Shown here: positions 35,903-50,900 of the stretch, piece after piece
How the letters are laid out: each line of letters opens with the position of its first letter
Numbering within the stretch: the first letter of the stretch is position 1
Assembly (NCBI RefSeq): GCF_036669915.1
Contig: NC_089315.1
Location: forward strand, 23,885,436-23,949,435
Length of the DNA stretch: 64,000 bases
Source: Pocillopora verrucosa
Taxonomy: Eukaryota; Cnidaria; Anthozoa; Scleractinia; Pocilloporidae
Direction of reading: 5' to 3'
The notes under the pieces: generated by a model
Database searches by the model: none
What the model was told of the DNA's origin: nothing
The model's input: the letters and a program-made list of their open reading frames with translations, nothing else
Program-made: the position numbers and the translations under genes

Positions 35903-38900
35903 CTGTGAAATAGAGCGACCTTTAACTGATTAACGTGTAACTTCTCTTCACAATTTCGGTACATCAAGTAAATGGATGATTGAAATAAAACACCCTGTCA
36001 GCTTGAGAGTGACATGTTGATAAACATTGGGAAAAAATCCTCGTTTAAAGGCAGCAAGCGAGGTCACAAAGGTGGAGAGGGGGGGGGGGAGGGGAAAGCC
36101 GCACGGCTCTGCGTAGGGGGCTCTACCAAAAGAAAGCAGAGATAGGTAAGGATGGTAAAGCAAGCGTAGTGGTCGTATGATTAGATGCGAAATAATCGAA
36201 CGCAAAGGTGGAGAGGGGAAAGCCGTACGGCTCTGCGTAGGGGGCTCTACCAAAAAAAAAAACCAGAGATAGGTAAGGATGGTAAAGCAAGCGTAGTGGT
36301 CGTATGATTAGATGCGAAATAATCGAACCGAACGAGGAAATATTTGGCTCTCATCCGGTCTTTCCACTCAATCAAGATGTGTAAAATATAAATAAAAAGA
36401 AATCAGTTGGTAAGGTGATGATACCTTTGAAGCTGAAAACAAAAATGACGAAAGTAAAAAAAAAAAACCTCTATAAATAACATTTAAGACAGATATTTGG
36501 AAAAAAACGGAAAGAAGACGTGTCACTTTCAAGATCAAACCTTGAATTCTCTTTTTGGAAACTTTTTCCTCAGGCCCTCAAGCCACAACTGAGCGTTATG
36601 TAAAAGTTTATCATCCTCGTTGCTTTCAAACTAAAGAAGAAAACATACAGGCAAACAAACAAACCAAATTAAAAGGTTGGTTTAGCATGTCAAAAGGAGA
36701 GTCACCAAGCGGTCGCAGATTTTACCCTTTCAGCCATAGGTTGTGAAGGTTGTAGTGGCGGTTCTATTGTCACAAACAGCGTCAGCAAAGTGTCATTTCT
36801 GGATATAATACCCAGGTCCGCTGGTGCCCCTGAGTGACGTCCCCGTTTGTGATAACCGAGGAGGACTGGGGGAGTATTCACACGAAAGGTGCCCTCTACC
36901 TGAAATGCAGAATTGACAGATATTAGACAGCTATTAATATAGGTAATTCCCACTCTTCCCATCACGATCAGTTATCTACCGTAGCGTTAGAGTGGCCGTT
37001 TAAGTTCTCAGTTCTCATAGGTTCCACGTAGTGTTGACCTTTGCAAGTAACTTTTTGCGGGAACTTTCAGTGAAAACCAAACAGTAAGAAACTCAATGGT
37101 CGAGCGTTATATCACTTTTAAATAGTAATCTGGATGCGTAATCACTGAGCTTAAGTTGACTTGTGGTAATTTAGTGTAGACCCTTAAAAAGCTACTTGTT
37201 TACATGGCGTCAGTAGATACCGGGAGAATCCTCTATCTCAGTGGTTGAGCAGTCGAACTACTAGTAGGAAAACTCTAGAGCAAAAATTTACCTTGCAAAT
37301 TGGCACTCTTAGTACCCGCGGTATCAACAAACGCTTTTCATTCTACTAATTTATCCTTGTTTTTTCTCGTTACCATGTTCCCGCCCATACCGTAGCTCCA
37401 TTTTCTGCATATAAACACACACAACCCACAACTCCTCTAGTCGCTCTGACGAAGGGCTAACGATCGAAAAGTCAGGTTTAGAAATTCTTTACGGTGGCGA
37501 ATTTACAAGCGAAGGTTACAAGTCTAACTTCTCTTACAGGAATTTGAACTATTATTTTTACTACATAAGTCTATACCACAGACTTAAAATATTCGCCTTT
37601 CACGCAATTGTCGGGCTTAAAAGAGATCATCTTCACTTACGTTGCCAATGATATTTCTCGATGAAGACAAAAGAGGGTGCCCGTAAAAGTGATTGTACAA
37701 TGGCCACAATACCTTATTATTGAAATAAATAGTCGAAAAAGGAATCTCAACACTTCCCAGCCAGTGGCGCTCAAGTCGTTGATGAATATTCGTGGATTGT
37801 TGGCGATCATCCTAGAGCGGGGGAACACAACGAAGCAAGTGAATCAAGACTGAGGTAAAAGATAAAAGCCAAGGAAAAACAAGCAGTTAAATAACCGCGT
37901 AAAATTCATGAAACAAGCCGTGGTGCAAAACTGATTTCTAACTTGTAAAATGTTGAATACGACTTCATCGAACAGATTAAGATAAACCACATCGTTGACG
38001 GTTTGAAGATTCTCAGGCGAGTAGTCATTGTTAGGAGCTCTGCAGAAAAAGAACAAAACGAAAAACATATCAGTGAGGCCAACTTTATCTGGACAAACCT
38101 TTGAAAATGTAAGTGAGCCTCATAAGCATATTGAAGGAAATTTCTGCTGAAAGAAAAAGGTTGAAATGTTGCCTTCTAAACTTAACAATCTACGACTAAC
38201 ACGGCTGTACAAGTTGAACCAGGTGCAGAAGATTTAAGAAACTTTCAAACTTACTTGAAGGGTATCATAAGCTCCTCATTCCAGCTTGGATTAGGACCAT
38301 CAGCTACTGAAGTACTAGCAAATTGTCCCTGAAACACTGCCTCCACGAAGGGACGGACTTGCGGCTGTCAAAGATTAAAGCATAATCAGGATTCATTTAC
38401 AAAATACACTTCGCGCTCATTGTACAATCTTTAAGTAACCCACTAAATATTTGAATCTTACTTCGTGTGAGATGGCACCCAATTCTGTGGTCTGTTACGT
38501 AGAAACACTCTCGAAGACATTATGGTCAAACAACAAAACGATACATTTACAAATCCCTAGGTATATTCACGGCATCAAAGTTACAACTACGACCCAAATT
38601 TCTCTATAACAACTTTGGATCCTCAGTTATAACTTTGAATACGTATCGTTATCTTTGGATCCGCATCGATATCTTTGGATCAGCATGGTGTTATTTTCTG
38701 ATCCGTGTTATAACATTGCACCCGTAGCTATAACTTTGGATCTGTAGTTACAACTTTGTATCTGTGGTTAGAACTTTGCATCCGTAGTTTAAACTTTGCA
38801 TCTGTAGTTAGAACTTTGCACTCGTAGTTATAGCTTTGTACCCGAGCCGAGAAGTTTGGATCCGTAGTTAAAGGTTTGGATCCATGTTATTCCTTCTTTG

Positions 38901-41900
38901 CCAAAATACATCGTTTTTCTTTCATTTAGAACAGAATTTACAAGCCGTCGTAGTGCAGAGCAGCTGTCGTTTTCAAATGATGGCTTACAACAACCACGTG
39001 ACACAATGCAACGTTACATTTGAGTAACGGGAGAAATGTTTGATTTAACATTACCTTCCCCCACGGGTCACTTGTCGTTCGGGGGGCTCCCTGAGGACCA
39101 CTTGGAGGAGCCCCGCCATAACCAGGACCACTTCCTGAAAACATATTAGGGGCCCCAGCGCGTAATGAGCCTCCAGCGCCAAAACGAGCTCCGGCTCCTA
39201 GAGAACCACTGTTTCAGGAAGAGGAAAAGTCTTGTCATTGTTGTGCAGTTGCAGCTCAAGCAGGGTTCATAAGACGTTCCCATGGGAAGGGAGTTAAGAA
39301 AAACAAACTTTTTCAATAAAATATGAAGGAAAACAAGAATTTTAAAGAGTTGGTTGGGGGTATTGTAGCAAACATCCTACGCGAGAGTGATAAGGATATT
39401 TTCTGTTACAACACATCCCCTTTTGGAGAACACGACAGACGGCAGTGGGATCGAGAACTGAGGGATCATAGTATTTCTTAAAGTAGGACTGGTTTGCTAC
39501 TCTCATTTTGTGCACCTAAAGGTAAATAACAGAACCTTTCCTTCCCCCTAAAAACCATCAATCAATAATTTCTATCATTACCAACACCTACCCTGCCGGC
39601 TGCACATCATTCCGGACAGGGATATCCAAAGCACGCACAACGTTTATAAATACTTTAACATCACTGACAGTCAGATTCTGAGAAGAAGCAAAGTTATCAG
39701 TTTCTAACGAGAAAAATGAAATGCTTTGTTGATAATCAATTAGAATTTGATAAAGATAGATTAGCCGCCAAAGTAAATTTTGAGAAGTTGATGTTGGCCT
39801 TTCGTTGGAGCAGCGCAGTAAAGGATTGTGGGTTGTTGGAGTGTTCGTGCACAATGTATTATCGTAATGACTGCTGCATAAATAACTCAATTAGATGAAT
39901 GAGGAGATTTTTCGTTGACTCGATCGGATGCCATGAGGGCAGCTTGACGGTAAAGTTTTGTTCACACGGTTAGCAACTTTTAGTGATGCCTGAAAGTAGG
40001 TTCGAAGAGGCTCTTAAAACAATGGCCTCTGTGATGCGGTGCGGTAAGGTTGAAGGGGAATTTTATGGTTGCCAACTACCTGAGCTCCTACTACTTTTCT
40101 TTCCTTACGGACAGGACGAAGCGGCCGTCTGGGAGCGAAGAACTGTCCAAGGCGAACTCCGATCTCACTGAAAAAATATAAAGCAACGACTGAAAGATTA
40201 CCTAGAATCCTGTGGAGTTACGGTTTGTTTTGTAACATAAGTGAAGGGTTTTAATTGTTAGAACGGAGATGTGAAAATTTAGAGACTATTCATTCGTCGC
40301 ATCTCTTTTATACAGACATTAAGCCAATGACAATAAGTTTAAGGTTTAAATAATCAAAATGCAATTGTTTGGAAAAAAGCTAAATCACAAGGTCTTAAAA
40401 ACTTCTGAAACTAAATTTTTAATAATTCGTATCTTACAAAGAATTGTCTTAAAAAGTTACACAAAAGTTAAGAGCAAGCACTGCTACAGGTAATTCAAAC
40501 CAATTGAGTCTAAAAGTGGCCAAAAATAACACTCACCCGATGTCCGGCACTTCGTCCTCTATGATCATGTCCTTTAGTTCGAGCTGCCGTTGGGCGACCA
40601 GAGAACGCTGCGTGACCTCATTTCGGATCTTGTAAGATGTAAGCAAAAATTAAGGCAATGCCTACCAAAGTCGACGTTTTCGTCGAAATACACAGCCCTG
40701 ACATTGGCTAAAGCGCTTAGATAGCAACTTGAGAGACCATGAGGAAGTTGTTCTGTGCCGATTATCTGCTAGTTATAAAATGTGCCGTGTTTGTCCGCGT
40801 TCAATCCTGCGATCTTGGTCTGTTGCGGCAAGGCCTGTGTAAATTATCCATTCTTTTTTTATGTTTAATTTTTGGGGTAGAAACAAAGTGGGCAACAGTT
40901 ATCATGTTTACATTTCGATCGTCTAAAAATGGTGTGAGTGCTTTCATAGTCTAGGGACTAAATAGTGAAAAGAGTTGGGCGTAGGAAAATAGACCCTTTT
41001 CGGTAAAAAGCTAATTGAAACTGTACCTTATTAAGAAACTTGGTAACAACTGTTTTGTGCGATGATATTTCATCTTCAGATTCTTCTTCCTCCTGCTCGC
41101 CCCGCATTCTTTTTTCATAAGCCTTTTTAAGACAAAGAAAAGAGCGCTCAGATGAGCTGAGTCACCATTCGAACATTTCAAAACAAATGTAGCTTTGATT
41201 TCTCAACAGGCATTTTCAATCTGTGTAAATCGCATCTATCTCGAGCCACCCTCGTTCCTTTTTGATGTAATCTTCCCATGTTCTATCTACTATCTACTTG
41301 GTTAGTTTATGGCTCGTTCCTATATAAGAAGTAACTCTGTCACTCCAAAATTTCGCCATTTTATCATACTAGGGCACTGGAATGCACAAAAGATGACAAG
41401 ACATAACACCATGCGGGCAAAAAGACAGAAAGGAAACGGAGCAACAAAATGGCCGCACTGAACAATTCGAACCTCGTTTCCTCCCCCCGCCGCGTTTTTT
41501 AGGCTTCGCTATTCAAACAACGAACTTATAAGCGGTTTGACGATAAAATAGCACATTTTGTTGATTTTCGCGCAGCGAAAAGGTATCCGGCTTAGGTGCC
41601 AAACAAATGTAATGTTTCAAACAGTAGTTAGCGAGAACAAAACCATAAAAATCCTCACGTCAAACACTTTGTCGGGTATTTCTCTGTCCCGTGATGGGAT
41701 CATTTTGAAATTCTTGAACTCAGTCACCTGAAAAGAAAGTCATGATTGATCAAGGTCATACAAACCGTTCTAAATTCAAAATATTTAAAGAGCTGGTCTA
41801 ATTCTTCCGACGGGATTAACCTCGTCGGCAAACATCTTTTGAAGAGGTTGTAGCAGTGGAAATCTATTTAATCATTTAACTCCTTGGAGTGACTCAAGCA

Positions 41901-44900
41901 CTTCATTTCTCCTCACAGTATCACCCACGAATAACACACTAAGGTCATCAAAAGAAAGGAAATGAACGTTAAATTAAGACTGTAAAACAAACTTTCCTTG
42001 TCAGTGCCATTGGAAATATCTGGCAAACAATATGAAGCAGATGCATTCCGATGTTAGAGTGTAAAGGGTTAAATCCTAAACTGAACAGAACGTTCTGTCA
42101 ATGGAAGGTCGCTCATCTCACCCCTTTGTCTCTCAGTTGAATAAGCTTGAATCGCTTAGACTTTGCAAACTCCTTTTGACTGACAAATTCACACTCTTCC
42201 TCCAACTGGTTTAGTCGAAAGTACTGTGGAGCATTTGGTCCATCCTGTACTCCCTGAGTGAGCTGCAAAAGGAATTGAAGTACAAGAAAGAAAATAAATT
42301 GCGTTGAAAACATATCCTTTTATTTTTTGGTACTATGAACCAAAGCAAAACCATAACTCTGCTATCAACATCTCTGATTTAGAACTAGAACTAATTCAGT
42401 CCAGTCATTTCAGTGCACTACAACCTCGTTACTCTAATTTACCCATTTTTGCCTAGATCATTTTTCAATTACTCCTTAGAACCAGTCCCAGATCGCGTAG
42501 GTTTAGTTTGCCTTCACCAGTGATCGGTCAAAGTCAGTGACAACTACCGACAAAAGTCAATTTTTTAGTATGCTTTCACCTGTAATTACAGGTTAATGTA
42601 GTTTGCTTTCACCAGTAATTGTTCAAAGTCAGTGACCACTAACGACAAAAGTCAATTTTTCAGTATGCTTTCACCTGTAATTACAGGTTAATGTAGTTTG
42701 CTTTCACCAGTAATTGTTCAAAGTCAGTGACAACTATCGACAAAAGTCTTTTTCTCAGGATTACTCTCACCCGGACCATCGGACTAAACGATCGATTCAG
42801 AAAATAAACCAAATACCTTGACAATGTTCATGATATCAGCATTGGCGGGGTCATTAGGATCCAGATGAGATTGCTCTGAAGGAAAGAGAAGAGCATAATT
42901 ACCGAGAGTTCTGCCGTAAAGATATTAGGAAGAACTTACTTTATGGACTAGAGAGATCACGCCACTAACAAGACAGCAATTACAATTTACAGCCGTTCTA
43001 GCAAAACACCCTGAAGACTTGCAGTTTCTATCGACCACCGTCAAACACAAGCAGAAATCTTTTTTTCTACCAACAATTTCCACTTACCAATCCATTTGAT
43101 TACATTTTGTATGTCAACCATTCCTGCTGCTCCCAAAGCTGCCAATGCATCGTACCGCTTCATGGCACTGATGGGAAGAAATAAATTGAATGTGCAGAGA
43201 AATAAAAGAGCAAAACAAGATACGAGTAAAATCAAGAGATCGCAAACTGATAATCTCTTATAACATTAAAAACAAACTTAAAAGCGAAAACGAGCGAAAA
43301 CCCAGAATGATAAACGTCAACTTTGTAAATAGGACACCACAGATGTCAAATTTTGAGCTCGTTCTTTGAATGGGGAAATATGTCATTCGTTTTGTTACGA
43401 GAGAGAATATGATTCCCAAACGAGGAATGAACCGTAACATTCGGATTTCGAGCTCCGATGATCTACGACTGAGCCAGAGAAAAATCACTGGTGAAGAAGG
43501 CCTTCTACTAAGTTCATAAGTCTGTCAATTTTGTTCTTTGATCTGTTGTTTTGTCTGTTTTATTATTTCATTTTTAGGGACTTTACAAAAGTATTGATTT
43601 CATCACCCATTGGGAAAAAAAAGAGGTAAAGAGATTGAGAGTAAAGAGTAGCCTTAGTTTCTCTTTTGACTGAAGCCTTCGACTATAAAACAGGGTAGCG
43701 CATTCACCTCACCAAGTTAAAAGCTGAATTAGACTGTGCAGGAACCAAATCTGACCTACAGTACCTTAAATTGGAAGATGGTTTTGTAGTGAGTAAGGGT
43801 GGAGCCATAGCTTTGCCGTCACTACCTACACCCCAACTGACACTCGCTAAGACAGTACCAGATGTCAGAAGATAGATTGGGGGCTGCGGCTCAGCTGCAT
43901 TGTTTGAGGTGAAGTCCAGCGGCTGCCCTGGAAAAGACCAAGCGAATTTTGAAATAAGAAAACGAATGCAGTGTGTAACCGACGCGATGGGCTTGCTCCT
44001 TCTGTGATAGATTCTGGCTAAAACGACCTACGTTCAACCCCTGGCTGAGTCTGTGTTGTGATCTTGGGCGAGACAAGCAGTGCTTCTCCAAACCCACCTT
44101 GGGTACAGATGAACTTTCAGAGAAACCGAACAAATTGTTAGGGGGGCGAAGAGTGGGCACGGGGGGTGGGGGGAGGGCGAAGAAAAGGGGGAGTGCACCA
44201 CACTGCGACGGACTTAGCATTCATCTTCATCTGGAGAAGTAGACATTCTCTTGTTCAACCTATGCTGCTGACAGCCGGATAACCACTCGCAGGTATGGGC
44301 TACCTGGCTTCTAAAGTCTAACCTTTGAAGAGAGAAGTGTGTGGCTGTTATTGAATGGAAAAATTAGTGTAGAAAGTTACTAATAGGACACGTATCCCAC
44401 GAGGTGATAAACAATACCCGAGAATGAAATCCTCCGATTGTGCACGGTAGCGATGAGGCATATTCCGAGGAAACTGTTCTGTACTCACCACTTCCAACAC
44501 CTTCATGTTTGTAGAAAACCTGATGATCACTACTGAACTCATAAGAACCCAGCTCCACTCTCCCAGACATGTGACTCGGTTCAGGAATCGGTAAGAACAA
44601 CTCAGCAACAAGCTTGCTTTGCATACCAGATTCCATTAACTAATAAATGAAGAAAAAGAAAGAAATGACGGTTTCCTTGTCAAAACTGAAAATTTCAAAA
44701 CTAATCAAACAGCTTGTGTCGTTCTCTTGCAAAGTTTTGTACAGTAAGGGCCAGTGGTTGGGTTGATTAAGTTTCGTATCCCTTTCCCTTTTACTACTGA
44801 ATTTGAAACCTTTACACTTTAAATTTAATAACCAAATGGTTCCTCTATAGGTGGCCTAAGTCTTTGCCATCCCGAATGCGGTCATTCTACTCATGCAACG

Positions 44901-47900
44901 TCTTACTTCCTACAGTAGGCGCATTCCCTGAAAACGCATGTTATTTACTGACTATAGCTCAGAGCATCTTAACGAAAAATAAATACAAAAACCCCCTTTC
45001 AAAGCCCAACGACAAAGCACTGAAAAAACAATTAAAACAATGGACAAAGTAGAAAGTTTCTAACCTGTAGTTTGATGTTCTCTGGCCATTGGACAATCTG
45101 AATGTTGTGTATCTCACCAAAGTGGATAGTAAAGTCATTTGACAGTCTCCTATTCAACATAACACCACCACCAACAACAACAAAAAACAAAATCAAAAGA
45201 AGGGGACAAGACTACAAAGCAAAGCTCAAAACTATCGCCACATTAGCTCTCGTTTTAGCCATGAGTGAATTGAAGGCATGACGAGCTAACTTCTGGTTGA
45301 AGGTTTCTCTTCGTCATACTGCTTGATGACATAGAGTAGCATGTGCACTACGTAAGTGTGGAAAATTCAACTTACTTGACGATTGTCCTCGACACCTCTT
45401 TGCCATTGAACAAAACCTTAATGAATGCAGACCAGTTTTGCATTTCAGTGCGCCTCTGTTTCTCAGGTCTGAATAGTAAAAATATAAAAAAAACAGTCAC
45501 AAATAAAGCAAGACCTAACAATAACTACAGCATGTAAAGTCAGTTCCTAATACCTTCTTACTATTTCAAATTCTTCCTACGAAGACTAAGAGATTTTAAA
45601 CAGTCAACCACTGTGGACTACGAAATGCCCTGAAGATGGGTACTTCCTCAAAACCAAGAATGCCACAATACCTTGTAACCTGATCAGTTGGGGTAACATT
45701 TGCTGCCATTTGAAGTTCAGGGACGAGGATAGGTTCTCCTGCAAAGGCAATTGTGGGAATATTAAGGCCCTTTTCGACTGTGTGTCTAACGACCAGAGGA
45801 AAAGTGATCACATGCAAACTTCCACAAGTGAGAGCAAACGAAGATAACCACGTCACGACTGGTTTTGTTTCCGATTGATAGAGGGCATAGCGTTAATTTT
45901 CAGATGAACAAAAGAGGGAAGCGAAGAAAAATCAATGCAATCTTGGATTAATTACGATACTCAACTAAAAATCACTCTAATTTCATTGAAATCTTAATCA
46001 AACGAGACACTTCGTAACATTTTGAGTCATTGTAGTTCCTGCCTCATGAAAAGTAGGTTTCAAGTCATAAGGAAGGATCTTCATTTTGATCCATATCATT
46101 GATTAGGACAACAGTTTTTCCGGAAACAATTTTTTTTGAAGTAAATTGATATGTGAAGTAAAATGCATTGATACAATTATTACATCCACCATAGTGTAAT
46201 CAAAATTAATATTCTACTACCTATTCCATATCATATTTATTTCAGATATGCCATCTTGAAAACTAAATTTTCCCAGAAACTGAAACACTTTAGAAGATTT
46301 CTCTGATACCATTTACTATCGCAAATGCAGATGAAGAAAGGCACACTGTTTAAAACAAACAAAACTGTTACGGATGTTTCATGTTGCTGTTACCACATTG
46401 TACCTGGAGCGCGTCTCTTTTCCAAGGCATTCTGCTTAAGTTTCTCGTACTCTCCTGCCTCGTCAAACTTCGGGGGACGGGTGGGCCGAGGAGGGACTGA
46501 GGAATACAACAACAGATTTCAGATACCTGGCACACTTATTACGCGTTTTCAACGACTGTTCCGACCGTTCCGTAGTCCCTCGTTTTTACATGAATAACCT
46601 AGAGATTGCAAGGTGTACCGATATGCTTTGCTGTTTCAATGTCAAACCAAAAGTCGCAAGGTTACAAATTCTCTTCTCTTAATCCAGTGTGAGTAAATAA
46701 GCAACATAAGAACAGTCATAAGGTGTAGAAGCGTCACAAGTGAAATATCGTGTACGAGTCGTTCTTAATACTTAAAACCAAAAGCCAGAGGACATCAGTA
46801 TAATCATCGCCTGCACGATTGCGGGACAACGGAAGCAGTTGGTTCACTACACTTCACTTGATTATAAGGCTGCGGTGACGCAGGAGCACTCGAACCAAAT
46901 TAAAAAAATCTAATGAAAATTCGAAACTGCGGATCTTAATCCTGCTATTGACACATTCTCTGCGGAAGCGCACAATCACAAGAGTACGGCACCGGAAAGT
47001 GGGCCTTGCGCTGCAAGCGCTCCATCAGTTATTCCGACAATTCACCAACAAGGAAGTCTGCATAAATTTTGCGTAACAATTATTCTAAATTTCAATAATA
47101 GACTCCCTACGGCCTTTAAGAAGAACACTTTGCATCAAGAGGATTATTTTTCCGTTGATTTTACAGGTTAACTTCACTTACGTCCATCCGTTCCACCTTC
47201 GTCTTCAACTAGGCTGGTCTCTTGGGATTCCTGGCGTGCTCTTTTCTGTTTCACAAATTTCAATTACAACAAACTAAATTTAAAGAATCGATAGGTAAGC
47301 AGACTCAGTGTCAAAATACAGAGCAAATATGATTTCTAAAGAACACAAAAGTAAACCCAACCCCAACCCAAACCTCTAAATCAGGAGTCTAGCGCGCTAA
47401 CCACTGCGTCGCATCATCTCCCTATAACTACGATAACTAAGAGGAAAAGTGGACCAATCACTGGAGTTAACTTGCCATGGACCAGCATTTTATCCAGGGG
47501 GGGTGGGGGCGGGAATGGCAATGATCATAGTCAAATATGTGTTGTGAAAAACGAGTCCCAGCCACCAAGCCCCCGTGCAGACCCTACCTTTACTCGTTAC
47601 AAAGATGCATACGTTAAGGCCTGGTTAAACACACGCAACATCTTGCAACATTGTTGGAACATGTTGTGAGATACTGTGAAGGTACTGGCCAAACGCACAC
47701 AGCATCTTGCAACATTCAAAAATGTGGCAACAAAAATTTGACCATTTTCAAACTTGATCCAACATCTTGCAACATGTTGCTAAAGGGAAGCCAAACTTGT
47801 GCAACACGTTGCGAGCGAAAGATATTGCAGGATGTCAAGTTGAAATGTTGCGCGCGTTTGGCCGGGCCTTTGGGAATCAGTAGCTAAAGTGGGTAACAAT

Positions 47901-50900
47901 GAGACATCATCTACCCTTCTCTTTGCTTCTTTTTTCCACTCTCTTAATTCCTCCTCATACTCCTCTTGTTTGCTTCGATATTCTTCATCAAACTCCTCCC
48001 TAAGCAAAGAAATAATTCAGTTACAATATGTACTTCTTTTCAAATCTCAGCAAAACTGGGTAAAAATAATTAAATAAAATTGATAGAATTTCCTGAGGGA
48101 ATTAATTTGCATCTCCAAAGAATTACTGTTAAAGTCGCAGGAGGAGGAGGATTGTAAACTGGTTGGGTACAAAAAGTTGTGTTGTATTGAGGGAATACCC
48201 CCCTTTCTGATCTCCCCTCTTGGCAACCTCGCCATGAGCCTCTGTTGTCACCACTCCCCTTCGTCCGGTTCTTCAAGTATAAGTTTTTTCAAAGTCGCCA
48301 TTTGGCGAATTAAAATAATAAAATGGTCACCAAATGAAAAAAGTAACACTTCACACAATACCACACGAGAGCCGAACCACACCGCTAGTCTTGTATTAAG
48401 CAGCATGTTTGATATCCGTTTTTAGAGATTCACGCAACATTTTAAAAGTTAATATTAGGGCAACTGAAGAGGGGAACGCAAAGTTTCATAAAGGAAAACG
48501 ACGAAAGATGAGACCAGTAAAACTAAGATGTAAATAGAGATTATTCCATGGAAAGTACGATTTCATTCACGAGTTGCGATGCATCAAAAAAACCCAACGA
48601 GTGAGCGCAATGAAAAAGTGAGTTTTTCGATGAATCGCAACGGGAGTATAAAAATCGTTTAGTACTTTCTAAGGTATGTTTTTATTTTGTACATACTAAG
48701 ATTTTTTCGTACTGACCGACGCATTTCAAAGCTGGGAAGCCATTCAGGTGCGAGAGAAAATTTTATTATAAACACCGCCAAATCAAATTCATTCAATTTA
48801 TAAATGGCATCGCGAATTTGCGGATGCTTACAATTATGAAGTATGAAAACTTGCAAAGAAAATGGGACAACCTCGGTTTTAAAAACAACGAATGCGAAAA
48901 TCTCATTTAAAAAAATTATGTTTGATGGTCTTTGCTCTTGTGTTTTTGTTTTCTCGTTCATCTATGAAGTCATCTATTGGTCCTTCAAGGATAGCAAATC
49001 TTGATTCGTCTTCTTCCATTTTGTTTTAATTGAAAGCTTCGCGCTTGTTTCCCTCCTCTATGAAGCACTATCGTTCGTGTCTCTGATTGGACGAATGATG
49101 TATTTTCTCAGTCGTTCGCTTTTCTGATTGGTTGGTTGTGTATTTTCGTACGAATTCTACACAGGCTCTTAAATCTCAGTATGTATGAAGAAAACCATAA
49201 TTTTCTATATCACCGTCGAACATATGCAGTTCGCCAGATTGGCGACTAATGCTACAAATTTAGTCGCCATAGTAACAAAACGATCGGCGCTTGTGAGGAA
49301 AAAACGTAAGATTGTCAGCAAAAAAGGTTGCGGTTTTCATCATGGTGAGGCACATAAAAAGACAAGCAAGCAAAGAAATGATCCTCGCAGGTGGACTGAT
49401 GGGATTCGGACCCGTGCCCTAATTCTGCGCGTCCTTGGGTATAGGTGAGGCGCTATTACCAACTGAGCTACGATGCCACATGTTGGGAGCGAGGCAAATT
49501 TTAAATGGTTCATCTTTCCCGTATAGGATTGTGATAAAAATTTTTAAATGAAATTCACTTCATTAAAAATTGTGACATCAAGAAAATATCAATCAAGAAA
49601 TACGAATTAATAAATATTCTTCTAGTGAAAGTCGTCCGAACCTTTTTTCTTGCAGTTCCTCAGCTAATTCTTCCTCAAAAAATGCTTGATCCTCATCTTT
49701 ATTTGTTTCCTCTCTACGAAAAGAATACAGAAACTCAAGACTCAGAATGTTTTATTAGAGTTAATGCCTTTCGAACAGAGAAAGAAAGATTAAAAATTTT
49801 TCTTTTCAGTTATTTACGTCATTTTTGGCCAAGAGTTTCAGGTTTTAGTGAGAGCGTTAGCCCAAAAATCTTCTAAAATGGTGTACATTTAGTGCGGCGT
49901 TGTACTGCATGACATTAGAGCCCTCAGTTGTTACATTGTGTTGTTACCATTCTTATTTGACGAGAAATGTAGAAAATGCCCTTGACAGTGAAGCTGTAGA
50001 CAGATGCGATTAACAGCTAAACAAATTGATTATCTTTTAGAGTTTGTACACAAACTTCAACTGGTACATCACTCAGTTGCTAAGCGTGCTGTGATTAGTT
50101 AATTTGAAGGGTTTCACTTTACTGGCCATTTTAGTTGCTAAAATCTCGTTATCAACCGCCAGTTTTCCTTCATTTTCTATGAGTAAGTAAGAGTTTGTAT
50201 ATATTGTTTTCTTTGTGTAAACTGACTTCTTCAGCTTTTCACGTGCATCAGTCCGAGGACGACCTGTGTGTAACCATAATTGTTTTCCAAGCCTGTTTAC
50301 GGACCTTGAGCTCAGTTAGTAAGAGGTATTTACAATATGTATTCTCAACAATGTCAAACAATTTCAATACCTTTTTATCGTCAGCTTTAACTGCGTGTTC
50401 ACATAACCCTGGTATTCTCTAAGAGTCTTAATTTCACGCCAACACCTAACACAAACAAAGAATAAGAAATGGTAAAAAAATACTCATCTACAGTACTAAC
50501 AACAGTTAAGGAAATATTAAGTTCAGACATCAGTATCAGACAAAAACATCCCAAATTACCTTAACATGTTCTTAAGTAAAATTCTATCGCTGTGGTCCTC
50601 TGCATCTCTTAGTTTCCTTGTTTGTCTGTTAAAAAATGCAAATGAAAATCAACAATTAATTTAAAAAAAGAAACATTTGGCACCACGGGTTCAGTGGTCA
50701 TGGTGATTCATATACCATTCATAAATGGCTAAAATGAGAGCGAGTGCTCAACTGCGCTACAGTGGACTGTTATTGAAGACCCACTGAAGAGAAGGAGAGA
50801 GCTGTCTTCTCCAAAACAAGATGAATTAACGACTGCATTTTTTTAAGCTAAATTTTTTGTTAGGGTCCTCCTCTGAGAGGCTGCATATTTTTATGAGTGG

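Noticed and set aside
37637-37712. Open extension of CC2D2A exon 39
   Set aside because: The family sequence continues directly from the earlier donor into exon 40, so the extension is intron.
49391-49481. Functional tRNA gene
   Set aside because: The promoter boxes fit but the anticodon and acceptor stems do not pair well.
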